From: Nymphaea colorata
Lineage: Eukaryota; Streptophyta; Magnoliopsida; Nymphaeales; Nymphaeaceae
NCBI RefSeq assembly: GCF_008831285.2
Contig: NC_045140.1
Span: forward strand, 19,466,370-19,530,369
Direction of reading: 5' to 3'
Length of the DNA: 64,000 bases
Each line of letters begins with the position of its first letter. The first letter of the stretch is position 1. Under the pieces are notes generated by a model. It had not been told where the DNA came from. It ran no database searches and saw nothing but the letters and a program-made list of their open reading frames with translations. Positions 49,540-60,800 of this stretch are shown here, one piece after another. The position numbers and the translations under genes were made by a program.

Positions 49540-49910
49540 TAATCAACCCATGTATCTTAAAATAAGAACATGGGAGTCTTTCAGAATGTGTTCGCAGAAC
49601 ATGTGTTTTCGAAAACACAACGTTATTGAACGTCCTCTGAAGGTGCAAGTGGAGTCAATGGAATTTAAAATCGTAAGCTTGTTTATGTAATTGCATTGTG
49701 TTTTTCAGATCTCCAAAAGGTATTTGGTAGGAATAACATTGTGTTTTTCATAACATCTCTATTTTCATATTGTTCCAAATGCTGAACACGTTCAAACCAC
49801 GTTGCTTGAAATAAAAGCACGGTCTTTTTCTAAGATGTATTCAAAGAACAATGTTCTGAAAACACAACGTTATTTAGCATCCTCCAAAAGAGGCAAGCAG
49901 CATCAATTGA
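49540..49910. repeat. Pair of diverged direct repeats
   Basis: Segments at about 49,540-49,665 and 49,796-49,910 share gaaaacacaacgttatt and neighbouring words in the same order. They look like two old copies of one unit of ~120 bp, spaced about 250 bp apart. Confidence 0.6.
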
Positions 49911-50768
49911 GTCTTCAAACTATTAGCTGATTCACGAAACTGATTGGCATGCAAGAAAAAAATTAAAGTTAGGAGTCCTACCCCAGAAGCAGTTGTACAT
50001 GGACAAGTAGACAAATGCTTATAGCAGCCCCAAAAAAAAAAGACGAAGAAGACAACCAAGTGCGGGTGATCACTGATAGTTGCAGAACGCAACTGCTCAA
50101 AGAGGAAGCGAGAGAGTTGTCTCGAACTTGACACGAATGGTATAATGAAATGGGGAAAGAGAGACACAATAGAAAAGTGACAGAGCAAAAAGGTGATCTT
50201 GGAGCGAGCATAAGAGGTGAAAATGAATGCGACGGATTCTCCTCACACTTCATTCTCAGTAATTTTTAAGATTGAACACCCTCAGCCTGCTACCAGCACC
50301 AGCTTAAGAAAGAAAGGAGCAGCATCAATGGCGGCAGTGATGGGGCTGCGGCCACAGAGAGTAGCTACGGCGATCAGTTGCAGAGATGGTGCTTCATGGC
50401 TATGTGATCTACTTGTTCTATGATGCAATTCTTCGTTGTGACAAAAAAGGACAAATTGAAGCGCCAGACAAGAAACGTTATTGCTTTACATTGATGAAAC
50501 TGCTGAAATATTAAAGCGTACACATTGGAATTGCTGAGAAAAAAAAATCAGTGCCTACACACTACACATTGATGAAATTTCTGTACATCGATAGCACAAC
50601 GCTTATGATCCTACAAACATGAAAGATAATTATGTCTTCCCAACCTCTAGAACACCTGAACCTTAGCTTATGATCAAATACTCATAATGAAGACATCAGG
50701 TGAAAATTGATCGGGAACTCATGATTGGTTGGTCCATCAGACTTCCAGAATCCCCGCTGCTCACAAAC

Positions 50769-52198
50769 CTAGAATTCCTTAGCTTTTCTTCTGAGTTCAT
50801 TAAGCTCCCGTTCAATCTCCGAATCACGGAATGGAAAGGATGAATTTGAACTGCTGCTAACAGCTGATCTACCAGCCGGAAGCTCACCACGCTATGGATA
50901 GAAGGGAAAGGAAAACAGGATTACAAATTATTCTATCTAGCAAAAATGCATGTTCAAGGTCAAAACCTCGTTTCAACTGCCCAATGGGTTGTTTGGTTAG
51001 AGGAAAACAAAATCACATGTTATGGTAAACTATGCAAGAAAAGTCATTGCCAGTATTTTCTCATCAAAGGAGAACTGTGCAACAAATATCCTTCGAGGAA
51101 ACATCTTGGAATTTTAGTGGGCTGTCAATTGTAAGTGTATGAAACATGAAAACACTAGAAGCATGTATAAAAACAGAAAACACGAACAGGACATACTATT
51201 GCAACAAAGTTTGACTTATACTCTCTCAGGTAAGCCCTAAAAATTAAAATTCCTCGAGTCTAAAAAATTTGAAAAAAGCAATCTGAGATGACAAAATCGG
51301 ATGCTGGTGGCTTGCAAGAAGCAAACAACCTAAACCAGTCAGTCTATCTCAACAAGTACATTGCCTAAGGATTGAATTGAATAAGGAACCTGATGCGGAC
51401 AAGAAAAGGCCAAAGAAAGGACATTGACAGTACATAACACATACCATGGAGCTCCCTGTCAGTTCCTTCTTTAATTTTGCAAGGTCATCATCAACAGATG
51501 AACTTTCTAATAAGGCAAACTGCAAATCATAAAGATACCAAGTAAGCATTATTAGAATGGCAACATAAGCAGAATAAACTGCAATTATCAATATAAAAGA
51601 TTTATTGGTACCTTCCCATCAAGATCATCAGTCGACAACTGATTAAGGGCCTCTGCCTGTGATTCCATAGCCAGCACTGAGAAGGCAAGTAAATTATTTC
51701 AGACAATGAAAAACAGACCTGAATTTTCAATCAGATCCGAACAAGAATATTATCTTTGGAACTTGGAACCTTAAATCACTAACTCATTAGGAGCCTACGG
51801 TCCTGGATGCTTAAGGTCCACAAGACCCCAACACACAACCTGTTAAAATATAAATCCTTCACCAGCACGTTGAAGAGGAGTCTCTTAGGATTCCACCTCC
51901 TTGTAGAATGTGTTAAAATATTTAATGTCCTTGTAACATGTGAAGAGTCTCCTAGGATTCTATGTTATAGTTAATAACCTTGTTATATGGGAAGTCTCCT
52001 AGGATTCTATGTTGTAGTTAATATCCTTGTAATATGTGAAGTCTCTTAGGTTTCTATGATGTAATTAATGTCCTTGGAGCTTGTGAAATCTCCTAGGATT
52101 CCACGATTGGAGACTCTTAGAATTCTGAAAATGAGATTATAAATAGAGGCCGTGCAAACCATTTTGGCTACGGCTTCTTCTCCTCAGTTTCTTCTTGT

Positions 52199-52256
<58 letters not shown>

Positions 52257-55200
52257 GCGTGAGTGCTGTTTTCGGGTTACAGATATTGGTGCTACATTTC
52301 TATCATGGTATCAGAGCGTCAGGTTACGTTATCTCTACCAAACGAAATGCCCAAACAGGTCTGATCTGGTTAGAACTCTTTTCTCATCTTGTCTCTATCC
52401 TGAATTTACTTTTCTCTTGCGCAATTCTTGTTCCTTTTTCTTCTTGCTTACCAAGGACACATCTTGTTATATCGTGTCTTCTTTCCCTCTCATCTTCTAC
52501 CTATATACCATTCCTTTCTGCTGTCATGGAAAACCTTTCGCATTCTGGCATGTCCTCAAGTTTTCTTCCTCACCTTATTACCGAAAAACTCAACCATGAG
52601 AATTATCTGATCTGGAAAAGGCAAATCATGCCTTTCATAAGAAGTCAAGGCCTCTTTGGACATCTCGATGGTTCAACAAAGGCTCCACCAATATCCGTCT
52701 TACAGGAAATAAAAAATGAGGCAGGAGAAGTTATTGCTGTTCATGAAGACAACAATCCTGAACATGCTATGTGGATGAGACGTGATCAAAGTCTGGTTGC
52801 GTATATTTTGTCCACTTTATCTCAACAAGTGTTACTTTCAGTTTCTGATGATTGTACTGCAGAAGAATTATGGGAAACCCTTGCTAATACCTTTTCCCAA
52901 ATATCAGAAGCTCGAATTATGTACTTAAAGAAAGAATTTCAGAATTTGAGCAAAGGTTCAACGTCTATCATGGATTATTTGGGGCGTATTAAGGCCGTCG
53001 CAGACCAACTTGCTGCCTCAGGGAATAACATTTCTGATAAGGAAAAGGTGCAGCAAACCTTGAATGGACTTGGGCATGATTATCATGCTTTTATTACAGC
53101 TCTTGAGGTCCTTCCTGTTCTGCCTTCCTTCAACGAACTACAAGGTAAACTTCTCCAACATGAAATGAATATGAAAAGAGTCATTGAAAGGACTGATCAA
53201 GGGAACTCCCAAAATGTGTTGGCTATGAATGTAAAGTTTGGTAAGAGCCATGGGAACTCCAACCATGGTGGTCGTGGCATTCTACCAACACCACATAACC
53301 AAGGTATGTCTCCTTTGGATACTTCAAGAAAAATACCAATTTGTTTTCAGTGCAACAAGAAAGGACACATGAAGGCACAATGTTGGTTTAATCCTCAAAA
53401 TAAAAACAAAGGGGTAAGACATGATTATAAACAAGGAGGACAAAGTTCTAAATCCACCGCTGAAGATATGCAACAGCTATTGATGGCCGCATTCTCAAAG
53501 ATGACTATAAAGCAAAATGAGCAGGGAGAATGGTTCTTGGATTCAGGTGCAGCTACCCATGTGACAGGAAATGCAGGTAAATTGACTAACTTATCCCCTC
53601 ATTACGGTAGAAGTTGCATTATAACAGGTGATGGAAAATCTCATCCTATTACACATATTGGAAATGCACATATTCCATTATCATCCTCGTCTCTATCACT
53701 GTCTAATGTTGTTCTTGCTCCCAATATCAAAAAGAACATCATATCCATTTCTAAACTCATTGATGATACAAGCTCTTCTGTTGAATTCACACCTTCTTCT
53801 GTCTATGTCAAGGACCTCCAAACAAAGAAAATGTTCGCTAGAGGGGAGCGTCAAGGGAATATGTACGTCCTCAAGGAATGTCTACCCAAGGATTCATCCA
53901 CTTTTGATATAGGATTGAAGACATTTTCTCTTTCTCATAATGCGTCATCAGTGCCAAGTTCTTGCCATTTTCAATCAAAAGTAAGGGGCCCTAACCAATT
54001 TTTGGAGTCTGATTTGTGGCATAGTCGGCTAGGACACTGTGGTCGACATTTCATTGAAAAACTTGTCACAGATAGTCTCATTCCAAGATCAAGTTTACCT
54101 CTTACTTCAAGTGTCAAAAAATGTTCAAGTTGTGGACTTTGTAAGAGTCATGTTTTACCTTTCCATAATATAAATCAAAGGGCTTCCAAACCTTTTGAAA
54201 CTATTTTTTCTGATGTATGGGGGCCAGCCCCTATTGATTCCATGTCTGGGTCAAGATATTATGTCTTATTCATTGACTCTTACTCACGTTTCACCTGGAT
54301 TTACTTCATGAAACACAAATCAGAAGTACCTCACATATTTCGAAACTTCTATGCCATGATTCAAACTAAATTTTCATCCAATGAGGTGCATTTTCAATGT
54401 GATGGAGGGGGAGAATATTCCTCGCTTGATTTTATTGAATTTCTACGTGAAAAAGGGATAACTAGACAAATTTCCTGCCCTTACACACCACAACAAAATG
54501 GTGTAGTTGAGCGGAAACATCGACATATAGTTGAAAGCGCCATGAACATGATGCATGATACTAATGTGCCCATTTCCTTGTGGACTGAAGCCTTCCATAC
54601 TGCTGTATACATAATAAATTGTTTGCCTATGACACTCTTGATGTCTAAATCGCCATATTTTACACTCTTAGGCAAACAACCTGATTACAAGAACTTGAAG
54701 GTTTTTGGTTGTGTATGCTATGTTCACGTTGATGCTGCCTTGAGGAACAAGTTTCAAGACAAAGCTATTCAATGTAGATTCGTTGGATATGCTGATGAAT
54801 ATAAAGGTTTTCGATGCTATGATCCAACAACTAAACGTATCAAAACTTCAAGAAATGTCATTTTTGATGAACATAGTTTTGATAATACAAATGAAATGCC
54901 TATGACCATTGAATCTTATGATCCCTGGACCAGTACACAGTTATTCAATGCAGATCCTGTTATAGAAAATGATGTGCCTCAAAGTGAAGATTCAGAGAGA
55001 GCAATACAACCGTCGGATATGGCTCAAAGTGAAAATCAAGAAGATCCAACACAGTCATCAAGTCATCACGAAAACAATAATGAACAGAGCAACGATGCAC
55101 ATCGGTATTCGGGTCTTATCTACAGTCGACGACTAAGGGACAGAGATGCTCACAGTGAAGAAGACAACATGCCCCACCTTAGAAGATCCCAACGCATTCG

Positions 55201-57193
55201 TCATCCCATTCACAGGTGGGTTAGCTATGATTCTTTATCACTTGATTTTCAGTTATTCATGGCAAAAATTGGCAAGGAGGAAGAACCTACTTCATTTGAT
55301 CAAGCATCAAAATCACATCATTGGAGAAAGGCTATGAAAGAAGAAATGGATGCCTTGCATGAATGTGGAACATGGGAGATCGTTCCGAGGCCACACGAAA
55401 AGAACGTAGTGGGCTCCAAATGGGTATACAAAATTAAATACAAACCTGACGGCAGCATAGAAAGACACAAAGCAAGGTTAGTAGCAAAAGGGTTTACACA
55501 ACAATATGGAGAAGATTATGATGAGACATTCAGCCTTGTGATCAAAATGGGAACAATTCGCGTGATTATATCATTGGCAGTTGAATATGGATGGAGACTA
55601 CATCAAATGGATGTGAAGAATGCTTTTCTTCATGGTGATTTAAGGGAGGAAGTATATATGGAACAACCTCCAGGATACACGAAAGGAGACTCTCATGCAT
55701 GGGTTTGCAAACTAAGAAAATCTATTTATGGACTTAAACAGGCCTCACGTTCGTGGTTTGACAGTTTCTCTTGCAAGATTCAAGAATGTGGTTTTCGGAG
55801 ATGTCCTCTAGATCACTCTCTTTTCATTTATCGAAAGGAAAACATATTTACTTTACTTCTTATATATGTTGATGATATTGTTATCACAGGCAATTCAGAA
55901 AAACACATAGAAGAAGCTAAAGTTTTGATGATGCAAAACTTCAAAATGAAAGAGCTTGGTGATTTACGATTCTTTCTTGGAGTGGAGATTGATAGGCACA
56001 ATAATCGCCTCACATTGACACAACAAAAATACACGTTGGATTTGTTGAAAAAGTCAGGTATGTCTGATTGTAAGCCTGTTGGAACTCCTAGTGTTCTAAA
56101 TCAAAGACTAAGTGCTCAAGATGGGGAGTTATATGAAGATCCTACGCAATATCGAAGTATTGTTGGGGCACTTCAATATCTTACATTTACTAGACCAGAT
56201 ATTATATATGCTGTGAATCAAGTATCCCAATTTATGCATGCACCTAGAGATACTCACATGGATGCTGTCAAAAGAATATTAAGATATCTTAAAGGGACAG
56301 CAGGAGATGGCTTAGTTTATGGTAAGAGTGAAATATAACTACTGGACATCAACTTATGACATTCACAGATGCAGATTGGGCTGGAGATCCCGATCAAAGA
56401 AAGTCCATTTCTGGTTTTTGTATTTTCATTGGACGTAATCTTGTGTCTTGGAGTTGTCGAAAGCAAAAGGCAGTAGCAAGATCCAGCACTGAAGCTGAAT
56501 ACAGATGCATGGCTGCAGGTACTGCTGAAGTTACATGGGTTAGACATTTGCTAGAAGACATTGGAGAAAAGATTAAAACATCAATGTTAATGTGCGATAA
56601 TCAAAGCGCTATTAACATTGCCTTTAATCCCGTACAACATGGTCGAACAAAGCACATTGAGATTGATCAACACTTTGTTAGACAAAAGGTGGAAGACAAG
56701 GAAATTCAGCCTATTTATGTTCGTACAGATGAACAAGTTGCAGACTTATTTACAAAAGGATTAACAAAGGAACGATTCTGGTTTCTAAAAGGCAAGTTGT
56801 ACATGGTGCAAAACCATGCACAACTTGAGGGAGGGTGTTAAAATATAAATCCTTCACCAGCACGTTGAAGAGGAGTCTCTTAGGATTCCACCTCCTTGTA
56901 GAATGTGTTAAAATATTTAATGTCCTTGTAACATGTGAAGAGTCTCCTAGGATTCTATGTTATAGTTAATATCCTTGTTATATGGGAAGTCTCCTAGGAT
57001 TCTATGTTGTAGTTAATATCCTTGTAATATGTGAAGTCTCTTAGGTTTCTATGATGTAATTAATGTCCTTGGAGCTTGTGAAATCTCCTAGGATTCCACG
57101 ATTGGAGACTCTTAGAATTCTGAAAATGAGATTATAAATAGAGGCCGTGCAAACCATTTTGGCTACGGCTTCTTCTCCTCAGTTTCTTCTTGT

Positions 57194-57237
<44 letters not shown>

Positions 57238-57768
57238 GCGTGAGTGCTGTTTTCGGGTTACAGATATTGGTGCTACATTTCTATCACAACCACCATCCCC
57301 CATGCGTGCCCAACGCCCACCTCATCCCCAACCCCTAAAATCTTCCCCCAAAAAGGGAAAGGAGTTCCAGCCATACTTATATACCCATGCCATATCACAT
57401 TTGATGAAATCACCAATTTCTGACAAAATCCATGCAAATATTCCCTTTTCAGCTCAGCAAGGGTAAAAAAATCCTCCTATCCTTGTCTTCCATCTCAAAT
57501 GCAGAAACTGCACTGCTGGTATTGATATCTCTCAACATCTCAGTTAACTCTTGTTACAGTCGTAATAGGCACACGACACAGTTCAGTTGGAACTGTGTTA
57601 TTTCAGACATTGAAGAACAGAGTAATTTTCCATCGGATTTTGGTAAGCATATGTTTTTTTTGACCTTGGAATTTTAAACACCAACTGTTTAGGAGCCAGA
57701 GATTTAGATATTTAAGGCCCACAAGCAAAAAGGGGGAAAACGAAAAAAGGGTTCCCACCAGGTAGCAA

Positions 57769-57823
<55 letters not shown>

Positions 57824-60800
57824 ATATTACATTAGACAAAATCATTAAGTAATCTGACATATAATCGAATCAAATATTTCATTTTCAGATCATCAGGAAA
57901 AATTTCCTCCTACCCTTTTCTTCCATCTTCTCGAATGCAGAAAGTGCACTGCTGGTGTTGACATTTCCCAACATCTCGTTAACTTTTGTCGCAGTCCTAA
58001 AAGCCACATAATACAATTCAGTTGGAAAATATAATATTTGACTTCTGTGTAAAACAATTATGACATGAGGTGAGAACAACTTTGCAGATTGTGCCCGTGC
58101 TTTTAGCGTATCTTTCTTCGATTTGGCCTCCTGTATCTTGCTCTCCAGAAGCTGTCCAAAACAAAAAGTTCAACAAGACTAGTCTACAGTGACAAAAGGT
58201 AACTATTATCTACAGAAACAAATATTTGACATGCCCACCTAAACACAATGAATATAAAACAATTTGCCACTTGTTCAACCCATATAATGCATCAGCCATT
58301 GAGCAAATAGCACCACTTATTGTAACTCAAGCATGGAACACAAGATTTAGGCTACTTAATAAGTTTAATATAAGAATTTATACTCACAGAATAGGTATTT
58401 CCAGATAGAAGTTGCACAATAAGCCATAAGAAATGCAAAATGACGGTGCCACAAAAAGCATAAAATTATACATATTTTCACATCGACAACTAGATATGCA
58501 ATGTAATGATCGAACAAACTTTAGATTATAATAAGAATCTACATACAAGCTTTTAAACTACTTCACTGACCATTATATGTAGTGTCTGGGCGTAAAGACA
58601 GTTCATCATACTCAAGGGCCCTCACAAACCACCCCTTTCCCATCTATCATGTGAGTTTTAAAATTTGAAATCTCCAAAATTCAACAACAAAAAATGAGTT
58701 TTGCTCAGTCCATGGACATGAATGGGCATGCATTCCCTTTTCAGATCAATATGAATAACTACACTACCATTAATACTGTTGCTGTACCAAAGCTGTCACC
58801 TTCCCACCAACCTCAAATGCTTCTGTACTTGTCGAAATAGTGTCCGTTGTTGCATTAAAGCAAATTTTATACTCACTTTCATTATAAAGGATTGGGATAA
58901 GGAATGCCCTTGCTAAGTACCTAGCTCCTATACCTAACCAGCATCTCAGCTCAGACAACCTTGAAGTTCACTACCCACTTAATAACTTACATAAGCTTCA
59001 GAAGTTCAAATTTTAAATGGCACAAAAAAACATATGACAGAAACTGGATTTATATCTCTCTATTTCCGCATTGTTATGTCATGTGTGCTGTTAATTCTTA
59101 CCAGAAAATTCTTTGAGCTCACAGAAGATTATGCAAGGCTCCAACAACCCTGCCTCAAATGAGTCTGATGAATAAACATCTAGGTTATAAAAGGATATGC
59201 TTCCCAAGTTTCAGAGGTGTTGTTTAAGTTAGCTGATTTTCTGCACCTTATCTAATAAGAGAACTGTTGATCCTCTCCCAATCCAAATTCTAACATGGGC
59301 AACCAACAGATGATGATAGCCATGCAAGTGAAGTAAATGAATAGGATTGAATATTCAAGCCTTCAAGGAATGTTCGGATATGAAATAGTTGACATGTTTG
59401 ACTTGTTGGGTGAATATAACTAAGTTCACCATAACCTAAGAATCCTACAATCAAGTTCTTTAGAAGCTTGCATTGATAAAAATCTCAGTCACTGCTAATT
59501 TTCCTTTGAGTTTCAAAGTATGGCCTACAAAAACACATAAAAGCAGTAAATTCATCAAACAGTTTGGCATCAGGAAGGCACCTTCCTAAAGGATCATAGA
59601 CCAAAGCTTTATAAACAATGTTTGCCAATAATGAAGGGTTTACCAACCATTTTGTATAAAAGATGGTTGTTGTGATCAGACACCAAGTGGGCCTACGGAA
59701 TATAACCCAGATAGATGAGCATCTTAGAAACAACCCACACAAAAGAAGCTCTGCAGAGAAGAGTTGGATAATCTCAAGAACAGCAGAGGAAACTGGTTTC
59801 TAGTCATGTCCATGCAGCATGTTGATTGGTCAAAAATAAAGTCAGGTGCATTTCTAAATTTCTTTTTGAAGCCAGCCAAGTGTCTATGAAATTTAACATT
59901 CTTTCATTTTAGATTCAATGTGATTAAGGATGATAGCAGGAGAAAGAAAGGGTAACCCTGATATTTTATCCCTCTTGGTGCTAAGCATATCAGATGCATG
60001 TAGGACTTCAAAAGCCTTGGAGTGACCCGTATAGTCATAATCAAAGTCAGTTAAAAAATAGAATGATAAAGTGCACTCTTGATCAGATATAATTAGGGAA
60101 GAAAATAGAATGGATGTGAGACTGGAAAGTCAGAGAAGGGGGTGGGGTTGAAAAACAAGCATGTTCAAGAGTGCGGTTAAAAAACAACAGGATACCTTTG
60201 TATTGCTGACAAGATTATCGACCACGTTTTTCTGCTGATCAAGTTGACTTTTCAAGGATGCTGCATTATCCTGTAAATCAAAAGACATTGGTAAAGCTAA
60301 ATTTCAAAAGTTCATGCTAGTTGAAGCCAAAACCTAGAAGGCCAGAACCGAATAAACACATAGCTGACTGCTCTCATAAATTTATAAAAGAAACAGACCT
60401 TAATAAAGCTCATGCATCCAACTGGTTAAAGAACTTAATAAAGAACATGACTGCATCAATTTGTACCGCATAAGATTTTCGCCTCTTAAGAGCCTCTCGA
60501 GCTAAATCTTCATCTCCTTTTGAAAGAGCAAGTTGAGCCCTTCGATACCTGTAAAAGCAAAGGCACATTGGATGAGAAATAAGACACGGTCAGCATGAGT
60601 TTTCCATGAGAAATACTCACCATTCATCTGAAGCCTGTTCTGCAGCTTTATACTTGTTCTCCAATCTCTTCTGAGATGCTAAAACCTTTGGGGAAAAATT
60701 AAAAGAAAGCAAAATTTTAAAAGCGTCATGGCAATAAGATAAAATATCATGTAGAATAAGCAATATACCAGTACAGGATTAGCACAAGAAAACAATTGTT

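Larger units (their letters stand above)
43802..50768. other. Long intergenic region between PIP and VIPP1
   Basis: Beyond the PIP promoter this stretch holds a 90-bp duplication, a hAT-type MITE, two long AT runs, a LINE fragment and a pair of diverged direct repeats, each annotated separately. Open frames such as 47850-48095 minus and 50217-50423 plus have no recognisable domain. The last few hundred bases are the probable VIPP1 3' UTR. Confidence 0.55.
51841..57286 (+). mobile_element. Copia LTR retrotransposon, 5.4 kb, full length
   Basis: Two LTRs (51841-52305 and 56836-57286) both run from TGTTAAAATA to TTTCTATCA. An exact 5-bp target duplication, caacc, flanks the element (51836-51840 and 57287-57291). 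A primer-binding site complementary to initiator tRNA-Met follows the 5' LTR and a purine tract precedes the 3' LTR. The gag-pol order is gag, protease, integrase, RT, RNase H, which defines Copia. The element sits in a VIPP1 intron, opposite to the gene. Apart from the CT-run length I saw only one base difference between the LTRs, so the insertion is recent. Confidence 0.97.

Noticed and set aside
52195-52599. 134-codon frame starting in the CT run of the Copia LTR
   Set aside because: It is a low-complexity Ser-Leu translation overlapping gag in another frame.
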